Shown here: piece by piece, positions 12,548 through 21,179 of the stretch
Layout: every line of letters begins with the position of its first letter
How positions within the stretch are numbered: position 1 is the stretch's first letter
Assembly (NCBI GenBank): GCA_017392945.1
Contig: JAFOSK010000126.1
Coordinates: forward strand, 1 to 32,580
DNA from: Treponema sp.
GTDB taxonomy: Bacteria; Spirochaetota; Spirochaetia; Treponematales; Treponemataceae
Length of the DNA: 32,580 nt
Direction of reading: 5' to 3'
Translations under genes and position numbers: made by a program
The notes under the pieces: model-generated
Seen by the model: the letters and a program-made list of their open reading frames with translations, nothing else
The model's database searches: none
What the model was told of the DNA's origin: nothing

Positions 12548-13585
12548 ATGGAAAGTCAGGATACAAGTAATATTCAGAAAACAAACGATGACGAAGAAAT
12601 ATCACTTATTGATCTTTTTGCCGTTCTTCTGCACTACAAATTCATGATCATCGGAGTTTCTATACTCGGAATGATTCTATCCGTTGTGATAGCAATTATT
12701 TCTCTTAAGCTGCCTCCGGAAAAATCCTTTATGCCGAACAATTTTACATCTACAGGCTACATGCTCATAAACGATTCAAAATCTTCTGGCAGCGCTTTAT
12801 CTTCCATGATCTCTTCATCTGGATTAGGCAGCCTTGCAGGTCTTGCAGGAATCAGCACAAAAGGCGGCTCCAGCTACAGTTCCCTTGCAATCTATCTTAC
12901 AAGCTCAAACCCATTTCTGGATGCAATCGCAAAAGAATTTAATTTCTATGACAAAGAAGCCATAAAAAATTCAAAATTTCCTGTAACCAGTACACGCGAA
13001 ATAATAAAAAAATCCCTTAAGGCGGAACTAGACGAGGAAAGCGGCGTATTCAAAATTTCTTATACCGACATTGACCCAGAATTTCCTCATAAAATCGTAA
13101 ACTTTGCAATTGACTGGCTTTCTGATGAATTTGACCAGCTCGGAATTGATCAGAACAAAATCACAAAAATCAACCTTGAAAAAAACATTAAGCTCAGCTT
13201 TGAAGAAATCACAAGACTTCAGCACGAAGCCAACAACATCTCGAACAGGGTAAACAACAGCTGGAACGGAAACGTACCTACAGTCGCCCTTTCTTCTGCA
13301 AAAATCCAGATGGAATTAAGCGCACAGGAAGAAGTTTACAAACAGCTTAAGACACAATACGAACTTCTGAAAGTTCAGATGCAGAGCGAATCTCCTGTCT
13401 TCCAGATTCTTGAACGCCCGGAAATTCCAGAAAGAAAATCAGGGCCTAGCCGCGGGAAGATGTGCATTATTGTAACATTCGCATCCGGCTTCATTGCGAT
13501 ATTCCTTGCGTTCTTGCGCAATGCGATTCACAATTTGCGCCTTGATTCAGAGGCAATGGCAAAGCTAAAAGGAACAAAAAAATAA
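12548..13585 (+). CDS. Wzz-family polysaccharide chain-length regulator
   Basis: A 345-residue polysaccharide co-polymerase without a kinase domain. The N-terminal Wzz motif EEISLIDLFAVLLHYKF is followed by the first membrane segment (about 33-53). A large periplasmic region includes a Ser/Gly-rich stretch (SSMISSSGLGSLAGLAG) and a long helix (about 215-290). A Pro-rich approach (ERPEIPERKSGPSR) leads to the second membrane segment (about 304-324) and a short basic tail. It controls the length of glycans made by a Wzy polymerase, none of which is in the window. The start is well supported by GAGG. The gene ends in a strong terminator and diverges from the WecA-type transferase. Confidence 0.92.
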   Translation: MESQDTSNIQKTNDDEEISLIDLFAVLLHYKFMIIGVSILGMILSVVIAIISLKLPPEKSFMPNNFTSTGYMLINDSKSSGSALSSMISSSGLGSLAGLAGISTKGGSSYSSLAIYLTSSNPFLDAIAKEFNFYDKEAIKNSKFPVTSTREIIKKSLKAELDEESGVFKISYTDIDPEFPHKIVNFAIDWLSDEFDQLGIDQNKITKINLEKNIKLSFEEITRLQHEANNISNRVNNSWNGNVPTVALSSAKIQMELSAQEEVYKQLKTQYELLKVQMQSESPVFQILERPEIPERKSGPSRGKMCIIVTFASGFIAIFLAFLRNAIHNLRLDSEAMAKLKGTKK

Positions 13586-13586
13586 T

Positions 13587-13623
13587 CAAAAAAAAGGGAA
13601 TGTAGTGTGCATTCCCTTTTTTT
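13587..13623. terminator. Rho-independent terminator after the Wzz gene
   Basis: GGGAATG (13596-13602) pairs with CATTCCC (13610-13616) around a 7-nt loop, with eight A before and a run of T after. It is a strong terminator that separates the Wzz gene from the next operon. Confidence 0.9.
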
Positions 13624-13639
13624 ATGGTATCATTTTAGT

Positions 13640-15124
13640 ATGAACGAAAAAAAAGTTGTCATAATTGGTGCCGGAATCGCTGGACTGGCAGCCGGAATTT
13701 ACGCAAAAAAATCCGGTTTTGATGTAACAATATTGGAAAAGCATATTATTCCAGGGGGACTTTCTACTAGCTGGAGCCGCAAAGGCTACCTTTTTGAAGG
13801 CGGAATGCATTGGCTTACAGGTTCTTCAGAAAAACTGACTCTTAACAAAATTTGGAAAGAACTTGGTGCACTAAAGGAAAACAATCCCGTTTTTTACAAA
13901 GATCCTATTTCAACGCTTGTAGACAAAAACGAACAGATCAATCTTTTCCGCGATATTGATAAACTGAGGGAAGAATTCCTTAGAATCGCACCAGAAGATA
14001 AAAAGGCAATTAACCAGCTCTATAAAGATACAAAACTCTTCCTGCCTGTACATCTTGTTGTAAACGATATTGCCGGATTAAAAACAGATGAACATCGGCA
14101 TCCAAAAATAAGCGAACTTCTTAAGATGCTTCCTGTTCTTACACGCTACAAAGCACTTGTTGACCAGTCTTATGAAGATTACATACAGCAATTCTCAAAT
14201 AAAAACATTAAGCATCTTCTTAGATCCGTTATAGGTGAACGCTACAACGCAATCTCATTCGTTTACACAATCGCTTCTTTTGCAAGCGGCGACTGCGGTT
14301 ACCCGGAAGGCGGTTCTTTAAGAATGTCCAAAAATATGGCTGACACATTTGAATCTATTGGCGGAAAAATCAAGTACCATGCAAATGCTGAAAAAGTCGT
14401 TATAGAAAACAAAAAAACAAAGGGTGTTATTGTAAACGGTGAATTCATGGCTGCTGATGCCGTAATCGTAACACAGGATGCACGAAAAGCCATTGACACA
14501 TTGTTTGAAACAGAACTTAAAGAAAAGTGGGTTCCAAAAATGCGCAGGGCAATCGTTTCTGAGCAGAATATCTTTATTGGGTTGGGCGTAAAAGCAGACC
14601 TTTCAAAATATCCGCGAAGCGTTATTTTCCCGTTGGAAAAACCATTCAATGCAGGCGGCGTTGAATATAAAGAATTCCGCATAAACAATTATGCGCTGTA
14701 CAAAAATCATTCGCCTGAAGGCTGCACAACCCTTACTGTCCTGTTTCTTGGCAAAAGTTATGCATATTGGAAAGCCGCAAAGGAAGACGGTTCTTACAAG
14801 CAGAAGAAACAGGAACTTGCAGAAGCTTTCATTGCCGAACTTGAAAAATTTATTCCAGAAATCAAAGGGAACATTGAAGTATACGATGTCGCAACTCCTG
14901 TTACTTATGAACGCTACTGCAACACATTCGAAGGCAGCTGGATGAGTGTATGGGAACCAGGCAAACCTAGCTTTGCTTTTCCTGCAAAATCAAAGACTGT
15001 CTCCGGACTGTATTTTGCAGGACAGCGTTCTACAATGCCAGGTGGTCTTCCGATCGTTGTATACTCAGGAAGAATTGCCGCACAGTACTTATGCCGCGAC
15101 AATCACGTTATGTTCCGAAACTAA
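13640..15124 (+). CDS. Phytoene desaturase/carotenoid isomerase-type FAD oxidoreductase
   Basis: A 494-residue flavoprotein. The Rossmann FAD motif GAGIAGLAAGIYAKKSG lies at residues 10-26, with the acidic ribose-binding end in VTILEKH. This is followed by GGLSTSWSRKGYLFEGGMHWL, the CrtI/retinol-saturase signature. The C-terminal FAD contact YFAGQRSTMPGGLPIVVYSG is present. The family desaturates or isomerises isoprenoid chains, but many anaerobe members have unknown substrates, and no carotenoid genes are nearby. The ATG at 13640 opens the flavin motif; an upstream in-frame ATG (13607) would lie in the terminator. There is no ribosome-binding site, and TATCAT lies 6 nt before the ATG. It is the first gene of a tight three-gene operon. 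Confidence 0.88.
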   Translation: MNEKKVVIIGAGIAGLAAGIYAKKSGFDVTILEKHIIPGGLSTSWSRKGYLFEGGMHWLTGSSEKLTLNKIWKELGALKENNPVFYKDPISTLVDKNEQINLFRDIDKLREEFLRIAPEDKKAINQLYKDTKLFLPVHLVVNDIAGLKTDEHRHPKISELLKMLPVLTRYKALVDQSYEDYIQQFSNKNIKHLLRSVIGERYNAISFVYTIASFASGDCGYPEGGSLRMSKNMADTFESIGGKIKYHANAEKVVIENKKTKGVIVNGEFMAADAVIVTQDARKAIDTLFETELKEKWVPKMRRAIVSEQNIFIGLGVKADLSKYPRSVIFPLEKPFNAGGVEYKEFRINNYALYKNHSPEGCTTLTVLFLGKSYAYWKAAKEDGSYKQKKQELAEAFIAELEKFIPEIKGNIEVYDVATPVTYERYCNTFEGSWMSVWEPGKPSFAFPAKSKTVSGLYFAGQRSTMPGGLPIVVYSGRIAAQYLCRDNHVMFRN

Positions 15125-15136
15125 GGAAGCATAGAA

Positions 15137-15787
15137 ATGTCTTATAAAGCTGCAATTTTTGATATGGACGGTACGATTCTGGACACGCTTGTTGACCTTC
15201 AGAACGCTACGAACTACGGACTAAGCAAAAATAATCTGCCGGAACGAACCTACGATGAAGTAAGAGGTTTTGTCGGAAATGGAATTAGAAAACTTATTGA
15301 AAGAGCTGTTCCGGCCGGCAGCACCGAAGAAACAATTCAAAAAGTCCATTCGGATTTTACGGAATTCTACAAGGTTCATAATTCGGATCATACAGCTCCT
15401 TATAAAGGAATTCCCGAGGCTATCACTCAATTGCGCGCCCACGGAATAAAAACCGCCGTTGTCTCTAATAAAGCTGACTACGGTGTTCAGGCATTGGTAA
15501 AAGACTTCTTTCCAGAATCCTTTAACATTGCTGTAGGCGAAAGGGAAGGGGTGGCAAAAAAACCATCTCCTGACATGGTATGCCTTGCTCTAAACAAGCT
15601 TGGCATTTCAAAAGAAGAAGCTGTATACATAGGAGACAGCGACGTTGATTTTCAAACCGCTGCAAATTCCGGGCTCAATTTTATCGGTGTAGACTGGGGT
15701 TTTAAAGGCCGTGCGTTCCTTGAAAATCTTGGTGCAAAAACAATAGTTCATAACTCAGAAGAATTAATAAATGAAATCTTAAAATAA
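15137..15787 (+). CDS. HAD hydrolase, phosphoglycolate phosphatase-like
   Basis: A 216-residue HAD phosphatase. Motif I is FDMDGTILDTL (nucleophile Asp9, acid Asp11), a small helical cap spans about residues 16-80, motif II is VVSNK, motif III is the Lys in AKKPSPD, and motif IV is GDSDVDFQTAANSG. Length and sequence fit Gph-type enzymes that clear 2-phosphoglycolate, although close relatives include pyrophosphatases and sugar phosphatases. It has a ribosome-binding site (AAGGA), starts 12 nt after the oxidoreductase and is followed after 11 nt by the aminopeptidase gene. Confidence 0.87.
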   Translation: MSYKAAIFDMDGTILDTLVDLQNATNYGLSKNNLPERTYDEVRGFVGNGIRKLIERAVPAGSTEETIQKVHSDFTEFYKVHNSDHTAPYKGIPEAITQLRAHGIKTAVVSNKADYGVQALVKDFFPESFNIAVGEREGVAKKPSPDMVCLALNKLGISKEEAVYIGDSDVDFQTAANSGLNFIGVDWGFKGRAFLENLGAKTIVHNSEELINEILK

Positions 15788-15798
15788 GGAGTCTTACA

Positions 15799-17199
15799 TT
15801 GAAAAAATCAAAAAAAACAGCCTTGCTTGGCGAAAATCTGATCGAAAACTACAAAAACTTTTTGAATAATGGTAAAACAGAACGCGAATGTGTATCACAA
15901 ATCATAAAAACTGCCGAATCTTATGGTTATAAGAATATTTTTGACTGCAAATCCATAAAAGCCGGTGATAAAGTTTATGTCCAGAAAATGAACAAAGCCA
16001 TCGCATTATTTCAAATTGGTTCAGATTCAATAGAAAACGGCATGAACATTCTTGGAGCACATGTTGATTCACCAAGACTTGATGCAAAGCAGAATCCAAT
16101 CTACGAAAAAGATTTCGTAACATATCTGAACACACATTATTACGGCGGAATCAAAAAATATCAGTGGGTTACACTTCCACTTGCAATTCACGGTGTTGTT
16201 TGCAAGACAGACGGAACAAGCATTTCCGTAAATATCGGTGAAGATGAAATCGATCCTGTTTTCTGCATTTCAGACATTCTTCCCCATCTTGCTCAGGAAC
16301 AGATGAAAAAAACTGGTTCAGAAATCATCAAAGGAGAAGATCTGGACGTAATTCTTGGAGCTGTCATTCCTTCAAAAAAAGATGAATCAAAGGATGACGA
16401 GAAGAAAAAAGACAAGAAGAAAAAGAAAGAAGAAAAACTTACCGGTAAAAAAATTATCCTTAATCTTTTGCAGAAAAAATACAACATCGATGAAAAAGAT
16501 CTTGAATCTGCCGAACTTGAAATTGTTCCTGCCGGAAAAGCACGCGACTGCGGTCTTGACCGTTCCCTTATTCTTGGCTACGGACAGGACGATCGTTCAT
16601 GCGCATATACCTCGTTCGCCGCTCTTATGGACTCACCAGCTACAAACCGCACAAGCTGCTGTATCTGTGTGGACAAAGAAGAAATCGGAAGCGTCGGAGC
16701 AACCGGCATGGGCTCTCATATTTTTGAAAATGCCTTGGCAGAAGTAATCGCCCGGCTACCGAACGGCTACAGCGACCTTACATTACGTCGCTGCCTGGCA
16801 AACAGCAACATGCTTTCAAGCGATGTAAATGCAGCTTACGACCCGCTTAACAACAGCCTTTACGACAAAGAAAATGCATCTTTCCTTAGCGGCGGTCTTG
16901 TATTCAACAAATACACCGGTAGCCGCGGAAAAAGCGGTGCCAGTGATGCAAACCCGGAATTCATTGCAAAACTCAGAAACTGCATGAACACTGCAGGCGT
17001 TACATATCAGATGGCAGAACTTGGCCGTGTCGATCAAGGTGGCGGCGGTACAATAGCTTACCTTGCCGCAAAATACGGAATGAACGTAATAGATGCCGGA
17101 GTTCCTGTACTCAGCATGCATGCACCTTGGGAAATTACTTCACGCGAAGACCTTGTTCAGGCTTATAACGGCTACAAGGCATTCCTTACAATAAAATAG
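15799..17199 (+). CDS. M18 family aminopeptidase
   Basis: A 466-residue zinc aminopeptidase of the M18 (aspartyl aminopeptidase/ApeA) family, cytoplasmic, removing N-terminal residues, typically acidic, from peptides. Visible motifs: HVDSPRLD with His88 and Asp90, HYYGGIKKYQW, GQDDRSCAYTS (bridging Asp), DKEEIGSVGATGM (catalytic Glu-Glu), and SMHAPWEITS with the late zinc His. A Lys/Glu-rich surface insertion (about 192-216) is typical of part of the family. It starts with TTG behind GGAG at good spacing. It is the last gene of the operon and is followed directly by a terminator that overlaps the end of the convergent gene. Confidence 0.95.
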   Translation: MKKSKKTALLGENLIENYKNFLNNGKTERECVSQIIKTAESYGYKNIFDCKSIKAGDKVYVQKMNKAIALFQIGSDSIENGMNILGAHVDSPRLDAKQNPIYEKDFVTYLNTHYYGGIKKYQWVTLPLAIHGVVCKTDGTSISVNIGEDEIDPVFCISDILPHLAQEQMKKTGSEIIKGEDLDVILGAVIPSKKDESKDDEKKKDKKKKKEEKLTGKKIILNLLQKKYNIDEKDLESAELEIVPAGKARDCGLDRSLILGYGQDDRSCAYTSFAALMDSPATNRTSCCICVDKEEIGSVGATGMGSHIFENALAEVIARLPNGYSDLTLRRCLANSNMLSSDVNAAYDPLNNSLYDKENASFLSGGLVFNKYTGSRGKSGASDANPEFIAKLRNCMNTAGVTYQMAELGRVDQGGGGTIAYLAAKYGMNVIDAGVPVLSMHAPWEITSREDLVQAYNGYKAFLTIK

Positions 17200-17200
17200 T

Positions 17201-17222
17201 GAGATTTTAGAAAATCTCTTTT
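17201..17222 (+). terminator. Terminator after the M18 gene
   Basis: GAGATTT (17201-17207) pairs with AAATCTC (17212-17218) around a 4-nt loop, followed by TTTT. Its T-run overlaps the stop codon of the convergent gene at 17221. Confidence 0.75.
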
Positions 17223-20181
17223 AAAAGCTAAAGAAGTTGCCTATTGTAACTCCAGCCGTTAAGCCCAGAGCCTTTTCATCAGGTTCTGGGCAAAATCGGT
17301 ATACGAGCCCGCCGCTTGCCTTAATCTGAAAATCTGGTCTAGCCAACCCGCCGATATTTGGCGTAAGATAAATCGAAGCAATCAACGAAAATTCGTCATA
17401 ATAATCTGTCTTGCCATCAATCACATGGTTAAAATATTTATAAGCCCGCGCAAGCGGCCAAGACTGCATATAAAACGGTTCCTTTATTTTTCCCATGTAT
17501 TCAGCAGAAAGCGTAATTCTATTCAAATAAATGAGTGGCAAAAAATTCGTAGATTTCTGAATTTCAGCAGAAAGCAGGACAATATGCGCAAGCGCATAAC
17601 CAACATACTGAGCAGAAGGGAATAACGAAGCTTCCAGCGTTACAGGCATTATACCAGGAATTTTTGCCGTACAGTCAATTGCAATATTTTCAAACCGGAA
17701 ATACTGATAATCAAGATCCGAATCTTTTGAACAAAATGTCATATTAAGACTTGATCCTATTTTAAATCCGCCTTGATTAAAATATCCTCTTCCAGTCTTA
17801 TGAATATTTCCAAATGCAAAAGAAAACTTATTTGAAGCATAAATCCGTCTTATCGAAAGATCTTCACCTTGATTTTCTTTATTAAGAATTCCTATTGCCT
17901 CACTTAATGATGAACAATCATCCATTTCATCCATTGTCTTCGACTGTCTTCCCTGCAAAAACTGCGCCGTATCAGAAAGCGAAAAATAAAACGTTCTGAT
18001 CAAAGGAATCACAGAAGTAGCTTTCAACCCAAAATGAACCTGCTTATATCCGCTGTTGTCAAATTCCACATTTGCAGACCCTTTATAGTTAAACAGACTG
18101 TTTGTTGTCCCACCCCTATAAATTCCTGCCTCAAAAGCATAGGAATTTGAATAAAGCCCGTAACCAGCAGAAAAATAATAAATAGGGTAGGTCCACGGAG
18201 TAGAGGATAAATACGTTACTCCAAGCGGCAAAGAAACAGTTTTAAGGACATCCCCGGCATCTGAAACGGAATAAGTATTCGTCAGACTGACCGGAGCAAA
18301 AGTACCCCTAGGGCCTTTAAATGTATATGAAAAAGCAGAAAACTTTTTACTGCCTTCAATTTCACAAGGAGCAGAAGCCTCTGCCGCTTTCCCTTCCTCA
18401 AAAATAGAATTATCCGCAGATTCAAAAGAACGCACAGCCACGCTGATTTTTTTAAACTCCATTTGATCAACTGACGTTTCCTGAATCTTAGAACCGTTCA
18501 AATAGCTTGCAATATAAACAATTTTTTCTTTATTTTGGACCGGAAATAGTATTCCCCCTGACAAATCAGTCTGCGAAAGTTCAATTTCAACATGATTCCC
18601 GGCCAGACCTGTTTTCAACTCAGAATCCGCCTCTATTGTAAGAATTCCAAGCCGAGGGAGCATTCCATGCAATGCATAAGAAAAATATATTTTATTGTCC
18701 ATGCTGCACATTCCATACGGTGCAACACCCTCCGGCAATTCAATTGAATCAAAACCTTTTGCCCCGACAGAATATCTGCAAATCAAAAATTCAGCACCGA
18801 CCTTGCGTACAAAATACAAATCCTCATTATCGGTTCCGTCCATCCCGCCTGCTGGCGCTGCACACGCTCCTTCCAGCGAAAAAATCTGTTCCCCATACTT
18901 TAACGGAAACTCCTTAACAGGCTCCGTTCCAAAAATTATGCCTTTTTTATTACGCAAAAGCCTTTCAATAACCAATGTAGAAAATTCAGAGACAGTCTTT
19001 TCATAAGCAACATAATAATCTTCACCTTTTTTAAATACTTCACCTTGCTTAAGACCAATTCCTTTAATATAAAACGAAGATTTTCGTTTCATGTCATAGA
19101 CATATACCCGGCTTCGGCCATTCGCATAAGAATCGTCGATATACGAAACCGCCATATAGGCACCATCGCTGCTCAAATTAACAGACTTTAACGAACTTTG
19201 AGTAAAAATCAGCTGTGCTTTTTTATTTCCGGTCTTTTTAAAAAAAACGCCGGTTTTGTAAATATCAATATAAGCATATCCGCCAGAACAGGCAGTAAGC
19301 GACTCGTATGCAGAAAGAGCTTTTCTTTTAGTCTTTTTGATTTCTATTCCGGCAGGAATTTCAATAGAATCATAAAACTCCCGCCATGCTTTTTCTATAG
19401 ATATTTTATAAACTTTCTTAAAACAACCAAAATAAGTATACGACTTGAAGTTTACAGACCTGTACCAAAATTCGGCATATTTTTCCATTCCATAATTTTG
19501 CTGAAGCCAGCGGCAAAAGGCACCGCCAAAAATATAGCTCATAGTAGTAGACGGATAAACATCCCGCGCACCCTGAATTTCCGAATACTTAGGGAAACAC
19601 CCGTCTATCTTCGCCTGCTTAAGAATGTGCAACGGATATTCGCTGTTCATGCGTCCTTCGCCAAATTCACTTTCCAAAGAGACCGCTGCTCCTTCCGCCC
19701 ATGCAGTTGTAATAGTAAGCAGCGCGGGATTGTATACGTCTCCTAAAGCCTTATCAATCTTAAACCAAGTGTCATTTCTGTCATTATAAGTTACAGCGTG
19801 TATAAGTTCATGTCTGAACGTATTTAACAGCGTTTCAGCAAATACAGCCATATCCCGTTCCGGCAGTGTATCAAAAATTACAATATGATTAAAAGGAAAA
19901 CTAGAAAAATACGCGTTAAAACTATCCATAGCCGGAGAAACAACAACCGGCATTCTGAAATGATTTTTTATATTGAATTTCTGTGCAAGTTCCGAATACA
20001 AGCCATCCGCTTGTTCTACAAGGATTTTTGCACTGTCCGCAGATTCAGGGGCATAAATTATATCAAACCGCTCTGTCTTTACTATGCGCAAATCCCGCTG
20101 ACCGGTCATAATACCTTCCAGCGAGAAAACATAAAAAGACAGAATCAGCAGCAACCCGGAAAAAATAATTTTCTTTTTCAT
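17221..20181 (-). CDS. Envelope metallopeptidase with propeller-like middle and barrel-like C-terminus
   Basis: A 986-residue exported protein. The signal peptide spans about 1-20. Residues 30-280 form a gluzincin (MA-clan) peptidase domain: FRHELIH gives His124, Glu125 and His128, and the third zinc ligand is Glu163 in AWAEGAAVSLE. Residues 300-620 hold repeated strand motifs (VNLSSDGAYMAVSY, RVYVYDM, YFVRK, YIASYLNGS) like TolB/PD40 propeller blades. Residues 650-986 have alternating hydrophobic/polar strands with aromatic residues and the ending TAGVTIGNFFSF, a terminal Phe as in outer-membrane barrels. This suggests a peptidase held on an outer-membrane barrel; the substrate is unknown. 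It is the last gene of a minus-strand cluster, 30 nt after slyX. Peptidase motif certain; barrel inferred. Confidence 0.75.
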   Translation of the reverse strand: MKKKIIFSGLLLILSFYVFSLEGIMTGQRDLRIVKTERFDIIYAPESADSAKILVEQADGLYSELAQKFNIKNHFRMPVVVSPAMDSFNAYFSSFPFNHIVIFDTLPERDMAVFAETLLNTFRHELIHAVTYNDRNDTWFKIDKALGDVYNPALLTITTAWAEGAAVSLESEFGEGRMNSEYPLHILKQAKIDGCFPKYSEIQGARDVYPSTTMSYIFGGAFCRWLQQNYGMEKYAEFWYRSVNFKSYTYFGCFKKVYKISIEKAWREFYDSIEIPAGIEIKKTKRKALSAYESLTACSGGYAYIDIYKTGVFFKKTGNKKAQLIFTQSSLKSVNLSSDGAYMAVSYIDDSYANGRSRVYVYDMKRKSSFYIKGIGLKQGEVFKKGEDYYVAYEKTVSEFSTLVIERLLRNKKGIIFGTEPVKEFPLKYGEQIFSLEGACAAPAGGMDGTDNEDLYFVRKVGAEFLICRYSVGAKGFDSIELPEGVAPYGMCSMDNKIYFSYALHGMLPRLGILTIEADSELKTGLAGNHVEIELSQTDLSGGILFPVQNKEKIVYIASYLNGSKIQETSVDQMEFKKISVAVRSFESADNSIFEEGKAAEASAPCEIEGSKKFSAFSYTFKGPRGTFAPVSLTNTYSVSDAGDVLKTVSLPLGVTYLSSTPWTYPIYYFSAGYGLYSNSYAFEAGIYRGGTTNSLFNYKGSANVEFDNSGYKQVHFGLKATSVIPLIRTFYFSLSDTAQFLQGRQSKTMDEMDDCSSLSEAIGILNKENQGEDLSIRRIYASNKFSFAFGNIHKTGRGYFNQGGFKIGSSLNMTFCSKDSDLDYQYFRFENIAIDCTAKIPGIMPVTLEASLFPSAQYVGYALAHIVLLSAEIQKSTNFLPLIYLNRITLSAEYMGKIKEPFYMQSWPLARAYKYFNHVIDGKTDYYDEFSLIASIYLTPNIGGLARPDFQIKASGGLVYRFCPEPDEKALGLTAGVTIGNFFSF

Positions 20182-20211
20182 ATAAGCAATGGCATTAATA
20201 TTTCATCTGCA

Positions 20212-20427
20212 TTAATAATGCGGAGGCTTTCTGTTCGGAATATCACCTTCAAGCAGATCTGACATTTCATGAATCTTACCGGACATAAGCTTTATTTCTT
20301 TCCTTAACAATTCTATAGTCTTTTCCTGCTCAACTGCAACTTCCTGAATCTGATTGACAAAGTCTTCCATGTAGGCAAGCTTCATTTCAAGAGCAGTAAA
20401 GCGTTCTTCTGTTTCTTTCTCTGTCAT
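20212..20427 (-). CDS. slyX: SlyX family protein
   Basis: A 71-residue, almost entirely helical protein with heptad spacing (a predicted coiled coil over about residues 5-60) and the family's conserved ending, here RKPPHY. The start matches SlyX: EERFTALEMKLAYMEDFVNQ. The function of SlyX is unknown; it is a small cytoplasmic coiled-coil protein in many Gram-negative bacteria. Its ATG follows the stop of the lipoprotein gene by one base, so translation is coupled. The stop codon lies in a small palindrome, GCATTA-A-TAATGC (20209-20221). Confidence 0.85.
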   Translation of the reverse strand: MTEKETEERFTALEMKLAYMEDFVNQIQEVAVEQEKTIELLRKEIKLMSGKIHEMSDLLEGDIPNRKPPHY

Positions 20428-20428
20428 A

Positions 20429-21088
20429 TTAAATTTTATAAACCAGCTGTTTTTTTATATTTATGAGATCAAGCAGACGCACAGAATACTTCTGTTTTTT
20501 TCCATCAAGTTTTGTAAGAGTAAGATTAATCTTTGAATTTTTAATCTCTTCTGCAACAACTTCACCGTATACAGAAGCCACCAGATCAATATATTCTTCA
20601 TCCGGCATTTCTTCACCAGAAAAAGCAGGAGCCATGAACATATCAATATAAGACTTCATCATGCCAGGCATACCATCATAAAGCGCTGCAAGATTTTCTT
20701 TAGTAAACAAAAGAGAAAAAGATTTCTTATCCCCGTTTATAATTCCAGCTTTAGAGATAAAATCTCCTGCATCTGCCGCAGTCTCAGCCTCTATGGCAAG
20801 ACTTTCAGCCTTGACTGATTCAACCTTTACATTAGCCAAACCAGAATCCCTGAACACATTCTGAATTTCTTCTGGAGAAAAAATAACTTCGCTTCCATCG
20901 TTAGAGCCATCATCCGAAAGGGCACCAACAGTATCTAAAAGACCTGCTCCAAGGACAGCAGAATAACTTACCTTGTAGCCGCCTTTCTTTTCCACAACAG
21001 AAAGATTACAATCACAGGAACAAAACAGAGCAACCGACAAAAATATTGCACTCGCAGCAATACATGAAGTAAGCTTTCTTAAAAACAT
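20429..21088 (-). CDS. Spirochetal lipoprotein of unknown function
   Basis: A 219-residue predicted lipoprotein. From the ATG at 21088, which follows GGAGGAA, the signal peptide MFLRKLTSCIAASAIFLSVA ends in a Cys-rich lipobox (LFCSC). The mature part is acidic and mixed alpha/beta, with an Ala-rich helix near residues 90-110 (KAESLAIEAETAADAGDF) and a Met-rich segment (GMPGMMKSYIDMFM). No family was recognised. An upstream in-frame ATG (21112) is rejected because it lacks a ribosome-binding site and spoils the signal peptide. It lies 91 nt after the NlpC/P60 gene and is coupled to slyX. Confidence 0.72.
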   Translation of the reverse strand: MFLRKLTSCIAASAIFLSVALFCSCDCNLSVVEKKGGYKVSYSAVLGAGLLDTVGALSDDGSNDGSEVIFSPEEIQNVFRDSGLANVKVESVKAESLAIEAETAADAGDFISKAGIINGDKKSFSLLFTKENLAALYDGMPGMMKSYIDMFMAPAFSGEEMPDEEYIDLVASVYGEVVAEEIKNSKINLTLTKLDGKKQKYSVRLLDLINIKKQLVYKI

Positions 21089-21179
21089 ATAATTCCTCCA
21101 AAAATACAACAACCAATAAAAATCTAAGTTACAGCAGAAAATAACAAATCCAAAGAGGAAAACCTAGAACAGATCAGAA

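Noticed and set aside
13605..13633. A full promoter for the oxidoreductase inside the Wzz terminator
   Set aside because: TATCAT is well placed, but the -35 position reads GTGTGC, a poor match, so only the -10-like box is reported.
19198..19746. 182-codon plus-strand frame within the metallopeptidase
   Set aside because: Antisense shadow of a clearly coding minus-strand gene with the HELIH motif; no family features.
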